Below are positions 1-7,362 of a DNA stretch of 33,333 nucleotides, one piece after another. Source of the DNA: Brumimicrobium sp965659845. Lineage in GTDB: Bacteria > Bacteroidota > Bacteroidia > Flavobacteriales_D > Crocinitomicaceae. Location of the stretch: the NCBI GenBank assembly GCA_965659845.1, contig CBFHXS010000017.1, positions 1-33,333 on the forward strand, written 5' to 3'. The translations under genes were made by a program, and so were the position numbers. Below the pieces are notes generated by a model. It made no database searches and had not been told where the DNA came from. It saw only the letters and a program-made list of their open reading frames with translations. Position 1 is the stretch's first letter. Each line of letters starts with the position of its first letter.

Positions 1-43
1 TCAATTCAGAAGGCGACTCAATTAAGGTTGTTTTTGTATCCAT
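1..43 (-). CDS. N-terminus of an unidentified protein (partial)
   Basis: An ATG on the minus strand at 43-41 opens a frame that stays open to the window edge, giving MDTKTTLIESPSEL. Only 14 residues are visible, so no family can be named. It is divergent from hemW, and the 132 bp between them would hold both promoters. On the minus strand a TTG followed 19 bases later by TATTTG (around 80-112) could serve this gene, but it is not an exact match to the Bacteroidota consensus. This could also be a chance open frame. Confidence 0.45.
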   Translation of the reverse strand, partial: MDTKTTLIESPSEL

Positions 44-127
44 TTGATGTGTAATTTTTTAGTAACCTTATTATAAGTTAGCAAATAATATTCTATAAAT
101 CCTATGCAATTGACCACATTTTTTTCT

Positions 128-171
128 GTTGATTTTAAAATCAACAAAACCTCAAACTTATTGTAATTTTG
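128..171 (+). promoter_or_regulatory. hemW promoter region with an 18-bp perfect palindrome
   Basis: Positions 128-145 read GTTGATTTTAAAATCAAC, which is identical to its own reverse complement. Positions 164-171 read TAATTTTG, an exact match to the Bacteroidota -7 box TAnnTTTG, and lie only 4 bases before the hemW ATG at 176. No TTG lies at normal -33 spacing; the palindrome occupies roughly that place. Inference: a repressor or activator operator controlling hemW (or the divergent gene), with a transcript that is leaderless or nearly so. Confidence 0.5.
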
Positions 172-175
172 TCAA

Positions 176-1294
176 ATGGCCGGCATTTACATACATATTC
201 CTTTTTGTAAACAAGCATGTTCGTATTGTGATTTTCACTTCAGCACAACTTTCAAAAAATATAGAGGTGAATTAATCGATACAATTTGTCAAGAGATAAA
301 TCAAGAAAACGAGTATCTCGACGGGCAAGTTGTTGAAACAATATACTTTGGAGGGGGTACTCCATCATTATTAGAGCCTATTGAAATTAACAAAATTCTG
401 ACTTCCGTTTTTAATAATTTCGAACTAACAAAGCAGCCAGAAATAACACTTGAAGCTAATCCAGACGATATCAACTCAGCGAACCTAGAGAATTGGAAAA
501 AATCAGGTGTAAACAGATTAAGCATTGGATTACAGTCTTTCCATCAAGAAGACCTCGAATGGATGAATAGAGCGCATACTGCGGAGGAATCCAACGACGC
601 AGTAAAGATGGCTAGAGCTTTTGGCTTTAACTTAACCATCGATCTTATTTATGGTCTACCAAAAAGTAACTTAAGTAAGCTTCAAAAAAACCTGGAGATA
701 GCCGTGGGACTTGAACCAGATCATATTTCAGCATACTGTTTAACTGTTGAGCAAAGCACAGCGCTCCATAAATGGGTTGAAAACGGCAAAATCGTGCCTA
801 CTGATGAGGACGAACAAGCTGATCAATTTTCTTTTTTGGTCAATTTCTTATCGGAAAGCGGGTTTCATCAATATGAAATTTCAAATTTTGCAAAAAATGA
901 AGCTTATTCCAAACACAATTCTAACTACTGGAGAGGTGTTCATTATTTGGGCATTGGACCATCTGCACACTCTTTCAATAGTACTTCAAGACGTTGGAAT
1001 GTTTCTAATAACAAGAGATATATCTCAAAAATACGTTCAAGTGATCAACACTACGAAACAGAACGATTGACCACAGAAGATCAATTCAACGAGTATTTAA
1101 TGACTGGCCTAAGAACAACTTGGGGTGTAAATGTAAAGGTGCTAGCAAAAATCAAAACACTAAGCAAAGCTTTCTCAGATCAATTAGGCACATTTGAGAA
1201 ACAAGGATTAATTGAACGCGATAAAGATATTGTCCGATTGACAGCCTCAGGCAAGTTACAGGCAGATGGAATTGCAGCCGCACTGTTTACTTAA
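176..1294 (+). CDS. hemW: HemW, radical SAM haem chaperone (HemN-like)
   Basis: The N-terminus (IYIHIPFCKQACSYCDFHFS) carries the radical SAM CxxxCxxC cluster motif with cysteines near residues 11, 15 and 18. It is followed by the FGGGTPSLL glycine motif and the EANPDD segment typical of this family. The length of 372 residues fits HemW rather than the longer coproporphyrinogen dehydrogenase HemN. HemW proteins bind haem and are thought to deliver it to respiratory enzymes; many are misannotated as oxygen-independent coproporphyrinogen III oxidase. The start is the first ATG and places the conserved motif at the usual distance. The gene converges on the PKD-protein gene with 4 bases between the stops and no obvious terminator. 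Confidence 0.93.
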   Translation: MAGIYIHIPFCKQACSYCDFHFSTTFKKYRGELIDTICQEINQENEYLDGQVVETIYFGGGTPSLLEPIEINKILTSVFNNFELTKQPEITLEANPDDINSANLENWKKSGVNRLSIGLQSFHQEDLEWMNRAHTAEESNDAVKMARAFGFNLTIDLIYGLPKSNLSKLQKNLEIAVGLEPDHISAYCLTVEQSTALHKWVENGKIVPTDEDEQADQFSFLVNFLSESGFHQYEISNFAKNEAYSKHNSNYWRGVHYLGIGPSAHSFNSTSRRWNVSNNKRYISKIRSSDQHYETERLTTEDQFNEYLMTGLRTTWGVNVKVLAKIKTLSKAFSDQLGTFEKQGLIERDKDIVRLTASGKLQADGIAAALFT

Positions 1295-1298
1295 GATC

Positions 1299-3464
1299 CT
1301 ACTTGATTAAAGAAAAATGCCCGATATGTTCTTCCATAATGGAAAGATGGTTTCTGTATCTTAATCTCCAAACATATACTCCGTCAGGGGCTAACATCCC
1401 ACCTATTCTTCCATCCCAACCTTGGAGCGTTTGATTTGATTCAAAAATCACTTGTCCCCACCGATTGAAAATTAAAAATTCATAATCCTTAACATCATAG
1501 ACAATTGGACGGAAAACTTCATTTGTACCGTCAGCATTCGGTGTGAAAGCATTAGGAACATATGATGTTGTTTGGGGTTCTACATATATCTGTCGTATAG
1601 CGGTATCTTTACATCCAAATTCGTTGGTAACTACTTGATAGGGGTAATGATAGCCTCCTTCAATAAAGTGATATGTCAAATTTCGTTCAGTAGTATCCGA
1701 GTTTGCATTCAATTGGTAAAAATGTTCTTCACTGTCAATACTAAAGTCTGTTAAAGTAATCTCAGTATTGAAAACGTCAGTAACCGCGGGACTAACCGTA
1801 AAATCAGCTATAGGCGATGGAAAAACTTCTATTAAACCAGGTTTGTTTAGGGTGAGATCTGCTACACATCCTTCAGTTACCTGAATATTCAAAGTTACAT
1901 CATATACCCCTGGATCCTGGTATATATGCACAGGGTCAGATTCTGTGGATGTATTTCCATCTCCGAAGTCCCAATTGTAGGTAATAGGAGCATCTGACGA
2001 ACTACTATCGACAAAACTGGCCACAAATGGTGCGCAATACAAACCTGAATCTATTCCAAAATTGATTTCTGGCTCTCTGTATACAAATACTGAGTCCGTG
2101 TAGGAACCATCGCAAACATTCCAATTTACATCAAACGTTATAGGAATATATCCACTGGTATCGAAAACAACATTTGAAACATCTTCATTTGTTGAGTTTA
2201 CAATACTGGCATTCGGACCAAAATTCCATTCAAAAGTTGCTGAGTTATCATAACTTCCTTGTCCTTGGAAATCAAACGAATTTCCAACGATACATTGGGC
2301 AGACGGAGGAATAAAACTAGCATCAAGACTTTCATAGACTTGAAAAGTCCTAAAAGAAGTATCTGTGCAAGGCCATCCGGGATTTACAATCAACATCACA
2401 TCATATTCGCCTTCACCAGGATAGGTATAGCTTGGTTCAAATAAAGTACTATTTGGACCTGGATTGTTTACATCTCCAAAAAACCATTCATATGTTGATC
2501 CTCCAAAGCTTTCGTTCTCAAAATCGATCGTCAGCCCGTCACAGTAACTATTAAAATTCTCCAGATCTTCTTGCGCCACCGCTTCTGCTTCCAGTGAAAT
2601 ATTACAATTGAATACAACAAACTGAAAATCTCTTCTTGTAGTACTTATTAAGTTGCCATTTCTATATTCTTTTGCACAAACTCCGACTACAAACTTACCT
2701 AGTAATGTTGGAGACGCTGTCAACAAACCCGTATTTGGATCTAAATTAATTGGACCTGAAGCACTAAAAGGTTGAGTCGCTGAAAAACCATTTTCCCACG
2801 CAATGTTATTGAATGGTGGGTTGTTAGGAGGGTTTGGTGCTGGATCAAATTGTGAGCCTCCATCAAAAGGAGTACAAAGTTCATACTCTATAACGTCACC
2901 ATCTGGGTCCGTTGCTGAATGATCAAAAACCAGTTCCTCATTGTTGCATAGAAGTAGAGGAGGATAGTTTGTAAACCTAGGACTACTATTACATGTAACA
3001 CCTGAATTCGTTCCTGGAACAGTTGCCGAAAGCGTCAGTCCTTGGCCATCTGGATTCGTAAGGTTAACAATTGAAGGCCCCCTACAACACCTCTCATAAA
3101 CTACTGTATAGCCCTCGGCTGTTTCTGGCAATGTAATCAATACTTGGTAAACCGCCTCCTGTACACATATGTTGTTTGGTGGTTGAACACATGGATTACT
3201 GAAAACCACAGGTAAAACGGAACTACCTGGATATGCAACATTAACTGTATTGTAGAGACTATTATCCGAATTTCGGAAAATTCCGAGAGGTAAAGGAGAG
3301 TCGAATTGGGCCCCTGAACTGTTACAATCTCGATAAACCTTAATTGTAAACCTGTATTGATCATTTCCTAAACAATCATAGTAAATCTCACCGCCCACAA
3401 TATGCTCTCCAAAGGCAGAGAATTGAATCAAAATAATAGATATGAACAGTAACAGTTTTTTCAA
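1299..3464 (-). CDS. Secreted PKD-repeat protein with T9SS type B C-terminal domain
   Basis: The 721-residue product starts with a signal peptide (KKLLLFISIILIQFSAFG). A Cys-rich N-terminal half follows (about 20-290). PKD-like modules come next, the clearest with the YNWDFGDGN motif and a second with YEWFFGD. The last ~90 residues match the gliding-motility-associated C-terminal domain: YVPNAFTPNADG, then FNRWGQVIFES, then GWDG and PDGVYVWRL. This domain sends proteins through the type IX secretion system to the cell surface or medium. The specific function is unknown; adhesion or gliding is a family-level guess. The frame opens with TTG at 3464-3462, and no in-frame ATG precedes the signal peptide. 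An ATG at 3469 is out of frame by 5 bases. Confidence 0.88.
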   Translation of the reverse strand: MKKLLLFISIILIQFSAFGEHIVGGEIYYDCLGNDQYRFTIKVYRDCNSSGAQFDSPLPLGIFRNSDNSLYNTVNVAYPGSSVLPVVFSNPCVQPPNNICVQEAVYQVLITLPETAEGYTVVYERCCRGPSIVNLTNPDGQGLTLSATVPGTNSGVTCNSSPRFTNYPPLLLCNNEELVFDHSATDPDGDVIEYELCTPFDGGSQFDPAPNPPNNPPFNNIAWENGFSATQPFSASGPINLDPNTGLLTASPTLLGKFVVGVCAKEYRNGNLISTTRRDFQFVVFNCNISLEAEAVAQEDLENFNSYCDGLTIDFENESFGGSTYEWFFGDVNNPGPNSTLFEPSYTYPGEGEYDVMLIVNPGWPCTDTSFRTFQVYESLDASFIPPSAQCIVGNSFDFQGQGSYDNSATFEWNFGPNASIVNSTNEDVSNVVFDTSGYIPITFDVNWNVCDGSYTDSVFVYREPEINFGIDSGLYCAPFVASFVDSSSSDAPITYNWDFGDGNTSTESDPVHIYQDPGVYDVTLNIQVTEGCVADLTLNKPGLIEVFPSPIADFTVSPAVTDVFNTEITLTDFSIDSEEHFYQLNANSDTTERNLTYHFIEGGYHYPYQVVTNEFGCKDTAIRQIYVEPQTTSYVPNAFTPNADGTNEVFRPIVYDVKDYEFLIFNRWGQVIFESNQTLQGWDGRIGGMLAPDGVYVWRLRYRNHLSIMEEHIGHFSLIK

Positions 3465-3471
3465 AGCATTT

Positions 3472-3479
3472 CAAAATTA
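3472..3479 (-). promoter_or_regulatory. -7 box upstream of the PKD protein
   Basis: The minus strand reads TAATTTTG, an exact TAnnTTTG match, 7 bases before the TTG start at 3464. No -33 TTG is visible at standard spacing, so this is a half-supported promoter. If real, the transcript would have almost no leader. Confidence 0.35.
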
Positions 3480-3506
3480 ATGAATTAGAGCGGTACCTCC
3501 ATGCAT

Positions 3507-4298
3507 TCATACAGGAAAATCAAATGGATCATCATAAATATAGTTATAACTCAGTTCCTTTTTTGATGCTTGATTGTTTATAATCTTGCCGTCACCTTTA
3601 TTTGAAATAAAATTTGGCGGTGCTAGATCGTACTTAAATGCCACCTCAGTATAGTACTTTTCTTTTGATGGATGTTTCGTTGAACATACGTTCAACGTTT
3701 TCCCCCAATAATTATGTTCTACTGTCCTTTGAATAATCCCAATACAATCATCGCGATGAACTAAATTTATTGGTTGATCAGCTCCCTTTATATCCCTACC
3801 TGACATAAACTTTACGGGGTGTCTATCTCCTCCAACTAACCCTGACATGCGCAAAACTGTTAGTCTATCATCAAGAAGCTTTTGGAGCTCCTTCTCGGCG
3901 GCACTAATAGCCGGACCATTTCGCTGAGTTCCAGTTGAAGGAGTATTTTCATCTACTTCTTGATTATTGTTAGGATAAACTGATGTTGAACTTACAAATA
4001 TCACCTTACAAGAGTCTTTGACTTGTCTGGCAACACCGGCCATCGCTTTTGCATAATTTTCACCAAACGAACTTGGCGGGATATTTAACACCAATATATC
4101 TATTTCTTTCAACCAATCAGCCTGCTTCTGAAAATCTTTCATTGTGAAAAGATGCCCTGATATTCCGAGGCTCTCTAACACATTTATTTTCTCAGGGGTA
4201 CTCGTTGTGCCATGAACAGCAGCTCCTTTAACTAAGATCGATTTTGCCAGCTCTAAACCGAGCCAACCACAACCTACAACACCCCATACTTTATTCAT
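3507..4298 (-). CDS. NAD(P)-binding epimerase/dehydratase-like protein (YeeZ-type SDR)
   Basis: The start at 4298 (MNKVWGVVGCGWLGLELAKS) puts the dinucleotide-binding loop GCGWLG at the very N-terminus, as expected for an extended SDR. The same frame is open 21 codons further upstream, but that extension runs into the promoter space and has no family feature. Later segments include LVLNIPPSS, VIFVSSTSVYP (the strand preceding the SDR active-site Ser/Tyr region) and LRMSGLVGG. At 263 residues it resembles E. coli YeeZ-type nucleoside-diphosphate-sugar epimerase homologues, whose substrates are unknown. It lies downstream of recA in the same direction, beyond a strong terminator, and is probably transcribed separately. 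Confidence 0.75.
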   Translation of the reverse strand: MNKVWGVVGCGWLGLELAKSILVKGAAVHGTTSTPEKINVLESLGISGHLFTMKDFQKQADWLKEIDILVLNIPPSSFGENYAKAMAGVARQVKDSCKVIFVSSTSVYPNNNQEVDENTPSTGTQRNGPAISAAEKELQKLLDDRLTVLRMSGLVGGDRHPVKFMSGRDIKGADQPINLVHRDDCIGIIQRTVEHNYWGKTLNVCSTKHPSKEKYYTEVAFKYDLAPPNFISNKGDGKIINNQASKKELSYNYIYDDPFDFPV

Positions 4299-4360
4299 TA
4301 TCATTTCTATTAAATACAAAAGTTCAACGCAAATACCGAGCAAATTGTTGTCAATAAACA

Positions 4361-4389
4361 AAAAAAGGGCACAGATTTCTCCATGCCCT
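4361..4389 (-). terminator. Rho-independent terminator of recA
   Basis: On the minus strand AGGGCA (4389-4384) and TGCCCT (4371-4366) form a stem around a 12-base loop and are followed by a run of six T before mixed sequence. It lies 17 bases past the recA stop codon. Confidence 0.85.
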
Positions 4390-4406
4390 CCTAAACGATA
4401 TGCAGT

Positions 4407-5438
4407 TTACACTTCTTCCGCAGCGGAAGAAAGCGCTTCTTTAATCTTCGTTTCAAGCTCTTCCATGAGCTCAGGATTATCTCCAATAATTTGCTTAACC
4501 GCATCTCTACCTTGGCCTAATTTAGTATCGCCATAAGAGAACCAAGATCCGCTTTTATTGATAATACCGTGGTCAACACCAAGATCAAGTAGCTCTCCTA
4601 CTTTGGATATTCCTTCTCCATACATGATGTCGAACTCAGCTCTTCTGAACGGTGGAGCCACTTTATTCTTTACGATCTTCACCTTGGTTCTGTTTCCAAT
4701 CACCTCGTCACCATCTTTAATTTGGCTCGAACGACGAATGTCAACACGTACAGAAGAATAGAACTTGAGAGCATTACCTCCAGTTGTTGTTTCTGGGTTA
4801 CCAAACATTACTCCTATCTTATCACGCAACTGGTTGATGAAAATACAGCATGTTCCAGCTTTATTGATAGAACCTGTCAGTTTTCTAAGTGCCTTAGACA
4901 TCAATCTTGCCTGAAGTCCCATTTGACTATCACCCATCTCTCCTTCAATCTCAGCTTTTGGTGTTAAAGCCGCAACTGAATCTACAATCAGAAGGTCAAT
5001 TGCACCAGAACGGATTAAATTATCCGCAATCTCAAGAGCTTGCTCACCGTTATCGGGTTGAGAAATAATAAGTTCACTTGTATCTACGCCTAATTTTTTA
5101 GCATAGAACTGATCAAATGCATGCTCTGCATCAACAAAAGCCGCAATTCCTCCATTCTTTTGACATTCAGCGATAGCATGAATGGCTAAAGTTGTTTTAC
5201 CAGAAGATTCCGGACCATATATTTCAATAACTCTACCTTTTGGGAAACCGCCTACTCCGAGAGCGATATCTAAGGTAACTGAACCTGAAGATATAACATC
5301 AATATCTTCTATAGCACCATCACCAAGTTTCATTACAGACCCTTTTCCAAAGGTCTTTTCCATTTTGTCCATAGTAAGCTGCAAAGCCTTAACCTTGTCA
5401 GCGTTTACTTTTTCTTTTTTGTTTTTCGTTTCTGCCAT
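4407..5438 (-). CDS. recA: RecA recombinase
   Basis: This is the 343-residue DNA strand-exchange ATPase that also acts as co-protease for SOS-type repressors. The Walker A loop reads GPESSGKTT, followed by the Walker B strand LLIVDSVAAL. The L1 region (EGEMGDSQMGLQARLMSKAL) and the L2-side NQLRDKIGVMFGNPETTTGG are both intact. The C-terminus is short and acidic (SSAAEEV). The ATG at 5438 gives a normal length. The gene has its own promoter-like region and terminator, so it appears monocistronic, although bcp lies 75 bases upstream in the same direction. Confidence 0.98.
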   Translation of the reverse strand: MAETKNKKEKVNADKVKALQLTMDKMEKTFGKGSVMKLGDGAIEDIDVISSGSVTLDIALGVGGFPKGRVIEIYGPESSGKTTLAIHAIAECQKNGGIAAFVDAEHAFDQFYAKKLGVDTSELIISQPDNGEQALEIADNLIRSGAIDLLIVDSVAALTPKAEIEGEMGDSQMGLQARLMSKALRKLTGSINKAGTCCIFINQLRDKIGVMFGNPETTTGGNALKFYSSVRVDIRRSSQIKDGDEVIGNRTKVKIVKNKVAPPFRRAEFDIMYGEGISKVGELLDLGVDHGIINKSGSWFSYGDTKLGQGRDAVKQIIGDNPELMEELETKIKEALSSAAEEV

Positions 5439-5454
5439 ATCGTTTATTTTTTAG

Positions 5455-5488
5455 CAAATTTAGGTAGGTAGGCCGTAAACTTTTTACG
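5455..5488 (-). promoter_or_regulatory. recA promoter with inverted repeat CGTAAA-N3-TTTACG
   Basis: The minus strand reads TAAATTTG at 5462-5455, an exact -7 box, 16 bases before the recA ATG. Just upstream, 5488-5474 reads CGTAAAAAGTTTACG, a 6-bp inverted repeat with a 3-base spacer in the -33 region. Between them lie three copies of CCTA (TAGG x3 on the plus strand, 5461-5472). The position is what one expects of a repressor operator; an SOS or other DNA-damage regulator is an inference. Confidence 0.5.
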
Positions 5489-5513
5489 ATCTGAAAATTT
5501 TATTGATTTAACT

Positions 5514-5972
5514 CTAAAAAAGTTCTAGTATTTCTTCTGCGTGTGCTTTCGTTTTAGGTTTTTTGATCACATCGTGAATTTCACCTTTTTCATTGATAAG
5601 GAAAGTGGTTCTGTGAACTCCGTCATACTCCTTACCCATAAATTTCTTAGGTCCCCAAATTCCGTAAGCGCCGATTACTTCTTTGTCGGGATCTGCTAAC
5701 AGGGTAAACGGAAGCTCGTACTTATCGATAAACTTCTGATGTCTTTTTTCTTCATCCGGGCTTACACCAAGAACAACAATACCTTCCTTCTTTAAAGCAT
5801 CAAAATTATCGCGCAAGTTGCAAGCTTGATTCGTACATCCTGGAGTCATATCTTTCGGATAAAAATAAAGCACAACCTTCTTTCCTGAATAATCAGATAG
5901 CTTTACTTCATTTCCATTTTGATCCTTTGCTGAGAATGTTGGAGCTTTATCTCCTTTGCTTAACGTTGTCAT
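5514..5972 (-). CDS. bcp: Thioredoxin-dependent thiol peroxidase (Bcp/PrxQ)
   Basis: The 152-residue peroxiredoxin has the active-site segment YFYPKDMTPGCTNQACNLRD, with peroxidatic Cys46 and the PrxQ-type resolving Cys51 five residues on. ADPDKEVIGAYGIWG and the HRTTFLI strand are also characteristic. It reduces hydrogen peroxide and organic hydroperoxides in the cytoplasm using thioredoxin. The length is normal for the family. It lies upstream of recA in the same direction, with a promoter-like sequence between the two, so co-transcription is possible but not required. Confidence 0.96.
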   Translation of the reverse strand: MTTLSKGDKAPTFSAKDQNGNEVKLSDYSGKKVVLYFYPKDMTPGCTNQACNLRDNFDALKKEGIVVLGVSPDEEKRHQKFIDKYELPFTLLADPDKEVIGAYGIWGPKKFMGKEYDGVHRTTFLINEKGEIHDVIKKPKTKAHAEEILELF

Positions 5973-6012
5973 TTTGTTGTTATTTTAATCGTTATAGTGA
6001 TTATTATTTAAT

Positions 6013-6020
6013 CAAATTTA
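6013..6020 (-). promoter_or_regulatory. -7 box upstream of bcp
   Basis: The minus strand reads TAAATTTG, an exact TAnnTTTG match, about 40 bases before the bcp ATG at 5972. The surrounding intergenic stretch (5973-6201) is very AT-rich. No TTG sits at the normal -33 spacing. Confidence 0.35.
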
Positions 6021-6201
6021 ATAATTATTTCAATTCATCCTAATTAAAGCTAGAATTATTTATTACTAACACTTGAAATCCAATACCGTTTATTTTAATT
6101 TAAGAAAAAAGATGAAGCTCTAGCTTTCAAAAAGATACAATAACTAAAAGTTACTAACTTTAAGGCATGAAAATTGTCCTAAGCAACGAAAACTAATTAT
6201 T

Positions 6202-7353
6202 ATGAAATTCAAATCACTACTTTTAATTCCTCTAACTGCCGGAGTAATAACCTCCTGTGGTGTTGAATATCAAGCCATATCCTTTGACAAAAAAAGGACT
6301 CCACTTAACCCTATTGCGCACAAAGGTGTCGTAAATTACAATACGAATGTCGTGCTTTCATACGCAGAGGCGGCTAGACAAGCACAACAAGAATATGAAA
6401 CTACAGTTGCAAGAAATACGCAGCAATATCAAACAGCTCTCGACAAATACAATAACGCTACAGTTGCTGAAAGAATTCTTCAAGGGTTGACAAAACCAGA
6501 GTTAATTCTTCCTCCTCAGCCCGAAACACCGTACTTGCATAATGAGACTCAACTTGCTCAGCAATTAAAAATCGATGGAATGACTCGAGGAACTGAAAAT
6601 GCCATTGAAGTTACCGCTTTCTATCTTGGGTACGAGGTGCAAAATCCTAAAGTTGAAAAAACAACGAAAAAAAGAAAAAAAGACGGCGTAGAATATTTAG
6701 ATACTGTATTCGTTGGTCAAGCTAATGTTAAGAATCCAGTTCGTCTGCATGCTGAGGCTGCAGGAAGACAAGAATACAATCAAATGGTTTCTGAAACTAC
6801 TGGCTTCAGAACGATCAAAACAAGGACATTCCCAGATAGTATGAGTGCTCAAATAAAATTAAATTCTCAAATTGAGCAAACAGAACAGTCATTACCACAA
6901 GGTCATATTACGAACATTAATAAGCTTCTTAATAGTCAATTTGGAACAAAGGATGTGAACTATAGTGTTAAGCTTTTTAAATATAAGACCAATAAAAATC
7001 ATAACTATTCAGATTTAGATAATGCTGTGATTCAGGCGCAAATGGGTTTAAAATTATTAAATACTGAGCCTAATAAGGCTTATGAAAAGCTAGCAAATGC
7101 TCACGGAATATGGACGTCTGCGCTTGGAGAACATGATAGTTATAAGAAAGCCCGCATTAACGATGAAGTAAAACAAGGTATTCTTGTTAACCTATATGCT
7201 TTATCTATTTTTACAGACGACTGGGACGGTGCATTGAATTATATGACTCAATTAGACAATATGAAACTTAAGTCTGCCTACTCTGCCGAGTTCAATCGCC
7301 TTCGCGGAATTTATAATGACCTTAAAAAACGTTACGACGCATTAAGCGAGTAA
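6202..7353 (+). CDS. Predicted lipoprotein of unknown function
   Basis: The 383-residue product begins MKFKSLLLIPLTAGVITSCG, a lipoprotein signal with lipobox ITSC and acylated Cys at residue 19. From about 58 to 95 the sequence is Gln/Ala/Glu-rich and helical (EAARQAQQEYETTVARNTQQYQ continues), probably a coiled coil. A lysine-rich patch, KTTKKRKKDG, sits near residue 155. The C-terminal third contains helical stretches resembling TPR-like repeats (QAQMGLKLLNTEPNKAYEKL). The family is not recognised. It is followed after 9 bases by the symporter gene, so the two are probably co-transcribed. It could be a periplasmic partner of the symporter or an unrelated envelope protein. Confidence 0.8.
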   Translation: MKFKSLLLIPLTAGVITSCGVEYQAISFDKKRTPLNPIAHKGVVNYNTNVVLSYAEAARQAQQEYETTVARNTQQYQTALDKYNNATVAERILQGLTKPELILPPQPETPYLHNETQLAQQLKIDGMTRGTENAIEVTAFYLGYEVQNPKVEKTTKKRKKDGVEYLDTVFVGQANVKNPVRLHAEAAGRQEYNQMVSETTGFRTIKTRTFPDSMSAQIKLNSQIEQTEQSLPQGHITNINKLLNSQFGTKDVNYSVKLFKYKTNKNHNYSDLDNAVIQAQMGLKLLNTEPNKAYEKLANAHGIWTSALGEHDSYKKARINDEVKQGILVNLYALSIFTDDWDGALNYMTQLDNMKLKSAYSAEFNRLRGIYNDLKKRYDALSE

Positions 7354-7362
7354 TACCTTAAT

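Noticed and set aside
747..1070. Overlapping open frame of about 107 codons on the plus strand inside hemW
   Set aside because: It lies wholly within hemW in another frame, has no recognisable domain, and hemW is unambiguous.
6167..6196. Nine-codon ORF just upstream of the lipoprotein gene (a possible leader peptide)
   Set aside because: It is too short to support and has no run of one amino acid or attenuator hairpin.
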